This document shows, piece by piece, positions 35,101 through 44,351 of a DNA stretch of 64,000 nucleotides. The notes under the pieces are model-generated. The model saw only the letters and a list, made by a program, of their open reading frames with translations, was not told the origin of the DNA and made no database searches. Positions within the stretch are counted from its first letter, which is position 1. Each line of letters opens with the position of its first letter. Both the position numbers and the translations under genes were made by a program. The stretch lies in assembly GCA_017506865.1 (NCBI GenBank), contig JAFCMP010000132.1:124001-188000 (forward strand). The letters run 5' to 3'. The stretch is from Tribonema minus. Its lineage: Eukaryota > Sar > Xanthophyceae > Tribonematales > Tribonemataceae.

Positions 35101-37222
35101 GCGCTCACCATCGGGCCGGTGCCGTCCGCCTCCATGCTGCACGCGAGCAGGAACTCGCCCGTGTCGTCGCGGTGCAGCGCGAACGCCGTGACGTGGCGCC
35201 CGCGGTGGCGCGTTAGGCCGCAGTACACCATGCCGTCGTCTGCGCGCGGCGCTGTGAAGAAGCGCGCCTTGGCCTCGAAGATGGCGCGCCGCGCCTCCTC
35301 GACGCCGTCGTTGACGCCGCCGCGCGCGCCCCACGCGCCGACGCCGCGCCCGCGCAGCCGCAGCGAGAAGCGCCCCGCCTGCGGTTACCCGGATAAGTTG
35401 AAGAACTAAGCTCCCATACAAGTAACAGATACACTTCAAAGTAAAGGTGGTAGCCTTCGATGCCCGCGCGCGCAGACCACGCGCGGACGCCACGCCCGTG
35501 CAGCCGCAGCGAGAAGCGCCGCGCCTGCGCGAGACGTGCATGCGTGCGTTGTACGTCTTTGTATGCCCTTCTTTGAAGTGTGACATTGTTTATATATACA
35601 CGTATGACGACGTCGCCGATGTCGCCGCGCGCGGCCCACGCGCCGACGCCGCGCCAGAACAGCCGAAGCGAGAAGCGCCCCGCCTGCGGGAGGCACACGT
35701 GCGCGTGTATCGCTCGCTCGCTTCAAGGCGAGCACTTTGATTTGACACCAGGCAGCGCGCCGAAATTCGAGTGCTCATGCACGGCGCGTGTTGCACGGGC
35801 GCTATCGACGTAGCTCGTGCAATTTCAGGTCCTGTTGCAACATTTCATTTCTGCACAGTTTCCACAGGCTTTGGTAGCTTGTGCCACCTCAAGTTGCTGA
35901 ATCCATCCATCATACACTTGTTGGCAATGAGCGAGCAACCTGTGGCTGGCGCCGAGGGCTCATTGGCTGCCCCCTATGCATTTGCAACCGCACGTGGTGT
36001 TGGAAGACATGCAATGTGACTGAGCAGTGCCACTCTGCTCGCAACTTCAGGCGTTTACGGCAGGGACACTTTTACCGTGATCTACGCAAGCAGTCTTGGG
36101 GCATATTCTCCTGGTCACAGTTTACGAGATTGAATATAGGTACAACCTTGACCGATGATGGGTGTGCACATGCCGACATACGCTCTGAGGCTCGCCGGCA
36201 GCGCCATGCGTGCGCACGTGCACACACGGCAGGCAGTCGCATGGGATGCTGTGGAGTAGATCCAGGATGGCACTGTCTGTGCAAACGACTGACCCACCAC
36301 GCACTGAGCAAGCATCTGTCCGCCTTGATGATGCGTCAAAATGCTGACTGAACGCAGCGTCGGGCACGGAGGCAAGCCCCCCCCCCCCTGCCCCGCCCCC
36401 CCCCCAACCCCCACCGCTCACCTGCGCATTTTTCAGCAGCTCCAGCGTCCGCTCGAACGGCACGTCCACCACGCACTCGCCGTCCACGTGCGTCAGGTAG
36501 TCGCCGGGGCGGATGCGCCCGCACGCGCGCGCGGGCGCCTCGCGCCCCCCCGCCAGCGCCGCGAATCCCCTCACTATCGCGCGCGTGCCGTAGTAGTCCG
36601 CCTCCACGCTCAGGCCTATGGGGCCGTGGTCGAAGGTGACCTCGTAGTCCCCGAAGGCGCCCGAGGTGGGGGAGCGCGGCGCGTCGAAGGCGTCCCAGAA
36701 GCGCAGCCCGTGGTCGCCCTCGGCTACCACGTCCTCGGCGTCGAAGGCCACCGTGGCGACGCTGCCGCGGTTCCTGTTCGCGCCTGCGGTTGCTGCAGCG
36801 GGGACGCGTACGGAGGGTGAGGACGTGCGTGGGGTCGTGATGTGGAAGTGATGCAGAGCGGTTGCTGTGCAGTGGCAGCGGCATGACAACTGTGGCTTGG
36901 CGCGGGAAGGTGTGAGGGATGTGTGGGGGAAGCTTTTCAGTTATCTGCAGAGCACAATTTGCACAGCACACTATATCACTTAGCGCTTGTGCTTGAAAAC
37001 AACCTGATCCAAGCATTCGCACAGTTACTGCACGCTTGCTCTCTCCTCGTCACATTTGTAACTGTCAACAGAGAATCTCTCACCTGGTGCCGACTCTTCT
37101 GTTGGTGCTGGCAGCGTGTCTTCCGTAGGCGCTGGTCGATCAGCTTCGTCACCCAGTCCCAGCAGATCGGCGTACTGGGAAGGCTGCTTCTTCGGTGCTT
37201 GCGCGCCGTTGAAGGCACTCAT
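32105..37222 (-). CDS. PDZ-Tubby fusion protein
   Basis: Exons 37222-37084, 36783-36422, 35378-35109, 33982-33853, 33453-33155 and 32482-32105 join in frame to 525 residues. After a Pro/Glu-rich start comes a PDZ domain (residues about 85-166; GPIGLSVEADYYGTRAIVRG, RIRPGDYLTHVDG), then a Tubby domain (about 168-525). Tubby marks are GEFLLACSME, YLGCMVPNFLGTEFRLMDF, YEVCAVVYDVNVLGR, WVLNFNGRVRIPSKKNF and FSVDFRHPLPPIVALAVCCS at the C-terminus. Tubby proteins bind phosphoinositides and carry membrane cargo to cilia; PDZ domains bind C-terminal tails of partners. Exon 5 has a Gly/Ser/Ala-rich loop inserted in the Tubby fold. Introns 2, 3 and 5 contain partial exon copies (listed separately). NDK starts divergently 598 bp away. 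Confidence 0.88.
32618..33010 (-). repeat. Tandem copies of the 5' end of the last Tubby exon
   Basis: The acceptor region and first codons of exon 6 (VFSDDGGGGGRGGDDDDD, start 32482) recur near 32690-32630 (VFSDDGGGSGRGNDDD) and in diverged form near 32982-32935 (VFSDGSGGRCDTDD). Intron sequence travels with them: 32490-32615 and 32698-32815 share CACGTGATGAAGTGAGTGCG and TGCCGCTGCTGTCGTGGTGG. A further short internal repeat (CTGGCGAGCATxGATGAATTG) occurs near 32832 and 32911. Confidence 0.8.
34097..34155 (-). repeat. Partial copy of the 5' end of Tubby exon 4
   Basis: On the + strand, GCGTCCTGCGTTGCGCATGT followed by GAAAGATCTGCTGCTGC resembles the exon 4 acceptor region (33958-34000), GAGTCCTGCTGCGTGTGGAA followed by GATCTGCGGCAGCGG. 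On the transcript strand the copy reads QQIFHMRNAG next to the real IFHTQQDSH. Confidence 0.55.
34420..34885 (-). repeat. Three copies of the Tubby exon 3 / intron 3 donor junction
   Basis: The exon 3 end (coding SMEADGTGPM, then GTGAGC, at 35109) recurs downstream in intron 3 near 34842-34880 (ESDGTGPM then GTGCGC), 34590-34632 (MQADGTGPM then GTGTGC) and 34420-34460 (EADGNGLI then GTAAGC). Flanking intron phrases (C-ACGCGCGAAGG-type and CTCTCGCAC) recur with them, so about 200-bp units were duplicated in tandem. Confidence 0.75.
35435..35683 (-). repeat. Two extra copies of the 5' part of Tubby exon 3
   Basis: Upstream of exon 3 (start 35378) lie two similar acceptor-plus-exon segments: 35683-35600 (AGRFSLRLFWRGVGAWAARG, 28 codons to a possible GTATAT donor) and 35524-35435 (ARRFSLRLHGRGVRAWSARA, 30 codons to a possible GTGTAT donor). 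The real exon starts AGRFSLRLRGRGVGAWGARG. All begin in phase 0 after CAG, and both copies could end in phase 0, so they could act as alternative cassettes; they lack the rest of exon 3. They may equally be dead copies. Confidence 0.75.
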
Positions 37223-37819
37223 GATCGCAAGTTCGCGCAGCAGCCAGATCCCGCTGCCACAAACTCTGAGAGGTGTGGCTTCTCGGATCGTCGGCGTCGG
37301 CAGTTTTTGATTGCAAGCCCGGTGCGTTTGCAGCCAGCGGCAAGTACCTGTGTGTTCACACAGAGCTTTTCCGAACAAAACTTCAAGCTATCCAACACAA
37401 ACTTCAACTTTTGGTTCGTTCGTGCATCATCGTCATCACTCAACAGTACATCTTAGCCCTCTAGGTGAGTGGCGACTGGCATGAACGGCTGTGCTGCGCT
37501 GGCCCGCAGCACCTGCGAGGCATCCTAATGCGGACGCTACTCAGATGCCGAGCATAAGATACTGATGTGTGGCCCTCGAAGCAAGATTCGCGACTGCTGC
37601 AACGCCCGGAAGCCAAGTGCGGAGGGCTTGCAAAGTGCTGTGGTAGATGTGCTATCCCGTGTTCTGTTCATTGCGAATTGCCATCGGCACTGATCCAAGG
37701 GCTGTTTTTGTGCCTCATCGACGTTTGACACATGCCGACACACACCCGCTCACAACATGCGTCTGCTGCTGCTGTTGCTGCTGCTGATGTCTCTGCAGAT
37801 TTAATCGCTGTACGTCATC
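37223..37819. promoter_or_regulatory. Divergent promoter region between PDZ-Tubby and NDK
   Basis: The start codons of the two genes face away from each other 597 bp apart, so both promoters should lie here. I see no TATA box or other element I can name. A GCTGCTGCTGTTGCTGCTGC run lies at 37763-37783, close to the NDK start. Confidence 0.4.
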
Positions 37820-39335
37820 ATGTCCGTCAAGGAGCAGGTGAGGCAGCCCGCCGTCGACTTGTTGATCGTCCTGCTTGCCTGTCTTGCCCCCCGTGCATGG
37901 TCATCGATCTTTGCAGCGGCTAGTGCGCTGACGTGCACTCCGTGCTGACCGCCGCAGACTTACATCATGGTCAAGCCCGATGGCGTCATGCGCAGCATCG
38001 TGGGCGAGATCATCAAGCGCTTCGAGACCAAGGGGTGAGTAGATCGCTGACAGCCTCCGTTTTTCAAGTGCGCCAGAAGAAGTGCACAGTGGGACAATGA
38101 AGATACTCTAGTTAGCAATGAAAATGCAACTGCAGCATTGTAAATAGCGTTTTTAAATATATATTGGCATTCCCATGATTGTTTCGAGGTCGACTTCCAT
38201 GAGTGCTATTCGTGGCCAGCAGGAATCTGCTCGGAGCCCACGGTAAGGTCTATCGACACACCATATCGTTCACTCACGCCAGTGTCTGTTCAAAGCCTTT
38301 TCGCAACGACATTTATGCCAGAATGAACGCGCTTTCATTTGTAACCGCTTAAGGCCTGCATGTCATGCGGACTCTCAGCTCCTCAGATTCTACTTTCGAA
38401 GCGTCCCCCATAGCTACATACCGAGGATGTGCTGGCGGTTGACAAAATGTGTACGTGCAATGGTGTCAGGTACAAGCTGGTGGCCCTGAAGATGGCCGTG
38501 CCCTCCCGGGAACACCTGGAGAAGCACTACGAGGACCTCAACGGCCGCCCGTTCTTCGCCGGCCTCATCAACTACATGGTGAGCACACACCGTGGCAGAA
38601 CTGCTGCAGTACATGGACGCAAACGTATGCCGTGCCTGTGGCGTAGCTGCTGCAGTACATGGACGCAAACGTGCGCTGAGCGGCTCGCTGCAAGCTGCAG
38701 CTTCGCGTGGCGTCAGGGTACTCTTGCCCGTGCTAGATGAACATCATTGCCTGTCATCATCAGAGCATGCAAGCTGGCAACCCTGTTCTTGCGGCAGTGC
38801 AGCGGAGCACACAACCTCTAGGTAGTGAAAAGCAGAGAGGCCCCAGACTCTCCGCACCATGTTTCAACGCCACTGTTCAACGACGCGCCTCGGTCAAGTA
38901 AGAAGCCCGCTGCCGCTCCCGAGTGCGCGATTCTGACGCCGTTGGCGCACTGTGGTCCAACGCTACTGTACTTACTGTTCAAGAAACCGCCTCAGTCAAC
39001 AAAACAGGCCCACTACTGCCGCTCCCCAATGCGCGACTCTGAAAAGCCATCGGCCCATCTACCCCCCCCCCCCGCTGCAGGCCAGCGGCCCCGTCGTCTG
39101 CATGGTCTGGGAGGGGCGCAACGTCGTGCTGGAGGGGCGCAAGATGCTGGGCGCGACCAAGCCCTCGGAGTCAGCGCTCGGCACCATCCGCGGCGACTTC
39201 TGCATCGACGTCGGGCGCAACGTGTGCCACGGCTCCGACGCCGTGGAGTCCGCGCAGAAGGAGATTGCGCTGTGGTTCCCCGAGGGCCTGTGCGAGTACG
39301 AGAAGCCCACCGTCAGCTGGGTGTACGAGAACTAG
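37820..39335 (+). CDS. NDK: Nucleoside diphosphate kinase
   Basis: Exons 37820-37837, 37958-38034, 38470-38578 and 39081-39335 join in phase to 152 residues, the usual length of a group I NDK. The first coding exon is only 18 nt (MSVKEQ). [19 protein letters not shown] gives the nucleotide-site start, [12 protein letters not shown] the active-site loop with the phosphorylated His, and [12 protein letters not shown] the C-terminus. The enzyme moves the terminal phosphate from ATP to other NDPs through phospho-His, keeping NTP pools balanced; without a targeting extension it is probably cytosolic. Intron 3 ends in a run of 12 C before CTGCAG. The exon 3-exon 4 boundary corresponds to NYM/ASGP, as expected for the family. 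Confidence 0.96.
38596..38690 (+). repeat. Short tandem duplication in NDK intron 3
   Basis: The phrase CTGCTGCAGTACATGGACGC followed by AAACGT occurs at about 38601 and again at about 38649, 48 bp apart, just downstream of exon 3. Confidence 0.75.
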
Positions 39336-40661
39336 GCGGCGCGCGCCACTGGCGGTGAAGGCAGGCGGACGCATGCGCGTCGTCGCCTGCAGCGGTGAGC
39401 GCGCGACTGCCCTTCGGCAGCGCGCGACACAGCGCTCAGGTGAATTAAACCTCATCAAGGAGCCGTCAGCCATACGCGGGAACTGCTGCGTTCACATGAT
39501 GATCTTGTTCCGCCATCAACAGGTCCCCGTGAATCAGCAGCTTAGAATGTAGTGTGGCCGCCGACGATGGCGAGCGATCATTGGCTGCGAGGCCTGCAGT
39601 TTGCAAGGTGCTGCCAAATTTTCCATTGGTTTTTGCTGCGACACCAGCTCGGCTGACACGACAGCTGTGGCAGCTGGCCAATGTGCTGTTCACTAGCCGC
39701 GCAGCTGACATGTAGCACCAATTGGCGCAAGGCCACAACATACGTCATAGTTCCTGCGGACATTTCGTCAGCCGCGCACATGTCGCGTGGCGCTGCATGA
39801 CACAACTGTGGGCGCATCTAAAGGTATGCATGTATGCGATTCGTTCCATACCCTGTCCTCGCAGATCAGGAACAGCGGGAGCCAGCTCAGGGAGCAGCGG
39901 CCCCGAGTGAGCGCGCTATGTGCAGGCTCCATTCGGGCCACGCATGAGCGGTAACACTTTTGGTGGTGAACCGTGTGAGCGGTCACACTCTTGGCGGTGA
40001 CGCCGAGCCTGCTGTACAGGCTCCCGTCATCAGTCCCGTCGCATAATACTAGTATCCTTTTGTTGTATTGTGCTTTGTCTGCCTTCACTGCTGGCGCAGT
40101 GCACTCCCTGTCCCTCATGCAGCACGTTCACGACTGTTGTACCTCACTACTTCAATGTACATGTGTCGACGAGTAGTGCGTACACATGCGGCGCCATTGT
40201 CGCGTGCTTGCGCATGCGGAGATGTCTCTGTGAGCCTGCGCACGCACCGCCGCCGCTGCGCTGCGCGTGTCGCACTGCCCCCGCGACATGACTGTACACA
40301 TCCACACGCAGCAGTGCTCAACGCAGCGTGAGCGCTGCGGCACGGCGTCTCAGCTGGAGTGGCTGAGCGCAGGCCACTCTACTCGAGCGGGCTTAATAAA
40401 CAGCGGTCGCCACCTACGGCGGCTGCGGAGTCTGGGACAGCCGCCCCTGCCGCCCTGGTGCTGAAGGTGAGACAGCAATGCGCCTGTGTCACTCCGAGCA
40501 TATGCCCAGTGCTCAGTGGTTTTCCTGCAGGAAATGTGTTGCGTCAGGCAGCTGCCCCCTACCCGCTTGCCTTGTTGCAATCGTCATTGCTTTGCCTCTC
40601 CAAAGCGCAGACTTGACATGACATTTACGCACGCGACCCCCCGCTGCGAGCGCGCCGCCAC

Positions 40662-41350
40662 TGATGACCACTTTGGGACCTGAAATCCTTAGCAATTGGC
40701 CTGTTCGCAGGTCGCTGATGTCAAAATCACAATACTTCCGTGGCTCTGAGGCTTTGCGCGCCGCTGCGCCGATGCTGTGCAATACCGTTCCTAACACTGA
40801 TGTCTTGTAAAAAGGACGGCGATGCTGAGTGTGTCTGCGCCGTTCTGCGTCTCCGTTCGCGTGACAGGAGGGCCGATGTCGATGAGATGCAGCACACGGG
40901 GTGCGATCAAAGGGAGCAGCTGCAGTGGCAGCGCTGCAGTGGCTGTGAGTGCTGGGGGACGCACTTCAACAGCAACTTCAACAGCAACACGAAGGTGAGC
41001 ACCAGTGCTGCTCTGCCCGTCAACGCTTCCAGCTGACGTATGTTGTGTTTACGCGAGCTACTTATTGCACCCTTGTTAAACCTGCAACGTTATCAGCTGG
41101 ATGTTCTCAACAAATCAGTGCGGGTCTCAACTTCAAGGGGGTGAGTGGAAACCAAGGGACCATGAGTGTCTTGCCCTGCCTGCATGAGAAACGCAGTGTT
41201 GATACCTTTCAATCAGTATTTCATCAAACCATGATGCTGCTGCAAGTGCGCTGCCAGTGATGACCACTTTGGGACCTGATCATCCTTAGCAATTGGCCTG
41301 TTCGCAGGTCGCTGATGTCAAAATCACAATACTTCCGTGGCTCTGAGGCT
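40662..41350. repeat. Pair of 92-93-bp direct repeats about 0.6 kb apart
   Basis: Positions 40662-40753 and 41258-41350 are almost identical, starting TGATGACCACTTTGGGACCT and ending TTCCGTGGCTCTGAGGCT, with a small difference near GAAATCC/GATCATCC. The spacing is 596 bp. No target-site duplication or ORF marks them as a known mobile element. Confidence 0.85.
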
Positions 41351-42949
41351 ACGTGCACAGCAGCAGCTCTACCTTAATTGCCAACTGACAGTTACAGATT
41401 GACAAATTTATGTCGGCAGCTGATTCAATCAGTGTTACACCTGCTGTACACTTGGTGAATGCTGAAGCGCATGCGCACAGTATGCATGTATGCACGGCAG
41501 GTCACGATGGTACTGCACATGCCTGTATTTGTAGCATGCCTTCATGCATTCTTGTGAGCACGTAGCGATGGCTTCCGAACATTGCACATGACGATATGGC
41601 ATCTGGAACCAATGAATTTACTCAGCAGTAGTGATCACCTCGGGACACCCTGATTGCAGCACCCATCATAGCACCTACACAGCATCTGTTGCTCCTGCCT
41701 ACATATGCCTCTTGTCCCTCTCAACACCATTGTGCAGCTGCGCCGCTGATGACGAAACTACAATCCTACTCTGAGCAAACCCTGGGGCCGCGAAGCGCCG
41801 GCGGTAAAATGCCGCGCGGTTGCGGGCCGGTCTCCGGGGGTGAAGAGAATTCTTCTGCGACTCTGAGGCGCAAGTTATGCAATAGTGATGCATCGTCACA
41901 CTTGAAGTGCTTCACTTGAAGTTACGAATGGGCATTACTCATCCACCGGGAGCGATGGGCAGCTCACTGGCAGACTCTCAATGCGCGCCTCACTTTCTCT
42001 TGCAATGGTGCACTGTGCCGCTGTGCCTGCAGGCGGCACACATCATCGCCATTCCCATTCATCGCGCCCTTCAGCAGTGCGCGTTGGGTGGGGGCAGTTG
42101 AGCACAACAATCAGCAAACCCTAGCCACGAGCTCGACAGCCCTGCTCGGCAATCTCTGAGTCTAGGGTCACCAGCAGTGGTGCCACAGAAGCAGCGTTCG
42201 TTTGGTGGATGACAAGCTCATTGCGGCAATGTGCTCTTTGCATGCTGGCATCACTCACAGGGTCAGACATTGCAGCACATGCACGTCTTAGGCTGCTCAC
42301 AGGCACGCCGGCTGGCGTGTACAATGAAACCATATGCCAAATCGAGGATTTTCATTGCTGTTTTTACAATGTTCTGAAGTACGCACAGCACACAAGGTCG
42401 GGTGCAAAACAAGTAATATGGTAGCTCGTGACTTCGCAGTCTGCAGTGCCTTAATGCGGCGAGCGGTGCTGCTGTCCTTGACAGATCATGAACACACACA
42501 AAGATGCTCTGCTGATCATATTTGATGCACAGACCAGCAGATATGGACGGTAGCAAAGAAAGCCTACAAGGTTTGTAGAGATTCTGCTGTCATCATTATG
42601 CTACAGCGGCTTCAGAGGCGATCTCACTACATTGTGTCACTACATTGTGCTCAATCAGCAGCCAGTGGTTGTGGCCATTCTGAGCCGTATTACATAGTGG
42701 CTGCGGTCATGACTATGGCCATGGCAGCAGTGCTGAGGCAAGGACCAATGAAGCCGCCTACTTTGTGGCCAGCTGCTTGCATTTAGTTGCTGACATGGGC
42801 GGCAGCACAAGTGCAGAGCATGCACCAGGCACTGGCTGTACTGCCACAATGCTAAGAAGATACTGCGCCGCTGAAGCAAGCAACGAGATGGTGATGCAGA
42901 TCCTGGTCAATCTCAGCTGTAAGGAACAGCAAGATGCACCACCCCGCGT

Positions 42950-43112
42950 GTGCAGATGGCGAAGGTGAGGAGAAGCCAGTCTGAGCAGCAGAGCACCTGT
43001 GCCGCTTCCAATATACGAAAGACGGTGTGCACAAGTGCAGATGGCCAGAATGTGCTTGAGAAGGCAGTCTGATCCGATGCGTCAGCGGAACACCTGTGCC
43101 GCTTTAAACAGG
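42950..43112. repeat. Imperfect tandem duplication, period about 80 bp
   Basis: CAGATGGC...GAGAAG-CAGTCTGA...CACCTGTGCCGCTT occurs twice, at about 42952-43009 and 43038-43104. Confidence 0.65.
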
Positions 43113-43510
43113 TGCGCGCGGCCCTGGCCAGTGCCCGCCATCCAAACCACCAGCGGCAGGCGCTGTGCTAGCCCAGCCGCACGAATCTGAGGACGCCCAC
43201 AAGCAGAGCAGCACCAATTTGAGATGAAAGCAAGGGGGCATGGAAGTGCCAGAAGAAAGCCATGAGTAGACGTCGCTCATAATACTTGGACAAGCGCACA
43301 ACATGTCATTGAGGCCCTGATACGACTCATCGTCGTTGTGGTGGGCTCCGGTGCCAATGTGCGAGATGGTAGTGCCTGCTTTTTTGTCAGACAGCACGTC
43401 ACATTTGCTGACCCTGACACAACGCATTGGGAAAGGCGCAGTGGCAAAATTCCTGCCTGTGATAGCAATCTGCATGATTGTATTAGTTGTCACAAAATCG
43501 ACACTGTTGG

Positions 43511-43807
43511 TCACACGTATACCGGCAATTCTGCGCAGTCAAGCTGAAATACCTGTGCAACCCAGTCCTCTCTGTGCCAGCGCTGGTAGACCAGGGCATG
43601 CGCCTCGTGCTCGGTCAAATGGTGGCAAGCTAGGCACTGGTCACCCTGGCCAGGCAGGATGACGGCGCGGGGAGCCCTGGCAGCCTGGCCCACCAACCAG
43701 CCTCGTAGTGCTGCCACCGAGCGAGCCGGAGTTGAACCACGAGCCACTGGGGCACTCGGCAAGGCCAAAGCGGCATCAATGGCGTCTGGGTCCAGAAAGA
43801 TCACCAT
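43511..43807 (-). CDS. ORF or exon with a CxxCH motif, family unknown
   Basis: ATG 43807 opens a 98-codon frame to a stop at 43511. It reads MVIFLDPDAIDAALALP, then a Gly/Ala/Arg-rich middle, then QCLACHHLTEHEAHALVYQ and WHREDWVAQ. CLACH fits the CxxCH pattern but there is no other cytochrome c feature. A good donor (CAG|GTATTT) follows WVAQ near 43554, so this may be an internal exon. The start overlaps the stop of the preceding small frame (43953-43807) as TAATG. I do not recognise the family. Confidence 0.3.
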   Translation of the reverse strand: MVIFLDPDAIDAALALPSAPVARGSTPARSVAALRGWLVGQAARAPRAVILPGQGDQCLACHHLTEHEAHALVYQRWHREDWVAQVFQLDCAELPVYV

Positions 43808-43953
43808 TACCGCAGGGTCACAACATCGACTAAGGTGTTGGCCAGGCGTGCGGCTTCGAAGATCAGGGGCACGCTGAGCTCCTGCAGGTCGATGCGATGG
43901 CCGAGGGCCACAGCGGACGGATCATTGTGCACGCTCGGCTCAAGACTAAGCAT
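43807..43953 (-). CDS. 48-residue ORF overlapping the next by one base
   Basis: ATG 43953 to TAA 43809-43807. It reads through VALGHRIDLQELSVPLIFEA and ARLANTLVDVVTLR, and looks like folded protein rather than chance. TGCG|GTAATG at the end could instead be a splice donor, which would make this an exon. Family unknown. Confidence 0.25.
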   Translation of the reverse strand: MLSLEPSVHNDPSAVALGHRIDLQELSVPLIFEAARLANTLVDVVTLR

Positions 43954-44050
43954 GGTGTCGCAAATAGGTGTATCCGAGTGAGCAGCAGAATAAACTGCAC
44001 TGTGGCGTCGACAATGCCCTTATTGGGGTGTTTGGCCTAATGCTCACTCT

Positions 44051-44100
44051 GGTGTGACCAGGGGGGTCTAGAAGAGAAATAGACCCCCTTGGTGTGACCA
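44051..44100. repeat. Hairpin flanked by a 10-bp direct repeat
   Basis: GGTGTGACCA at 44051-44060 and 44091-44100 flanks an inverted repeat: GGGGGTCTA (44062-44070) and TAGACCCCC (44080-44088) with a 9-base loop. No gene ends close by, so a terminator role is not obvious. Confidence 0.8.
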
Positions 44101-44351
44101 ATATTTCCTAGTTTAAACACATAGTGGTAATCAGCCGCTGCAGTATGACCAGACTGTAGTCGGCAGGGCCAGCACGGGGCAACAAAACATGCAGGAAGCC
44201 GATGACCAAACCCCTCATGGTTGACAAATATGACGACAAAGCACAACTTGAATATGCACACAGAGATTGTTGACGCTGGGCGTATGCTGTCATGAACACA
44301 GAGATGAGGGAGCTAAGCTTTGCATGACTAGCAACAGGGGGAACTCAACTC

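Larger units (their letters stand above)
39336..43510. other. Long gene-poor stretch with direct repeats
   Basis: No gene is supported. There are splice-like features on the + strand around 40380-41150 (for example an open stretch ending AAG|GTGAGC at 40996 with a Cys-rich CSGCECWGTHFNSNFN reading, and CTGAAG|GTGAGA at 40467), which might be short exons of an unknown gene, but I cannot assemble them. Direct repeats at 40662/41258 and 42950/43038 are listed separately. Confidence 0.35.

Noticed and set aside
43720-43760. GTGGTTCAACTCC on the - strand, like a tRNA T-loop
   Set aside because: The remaining cloverleaf cannot be drawn and the stretch is part of an open frame.
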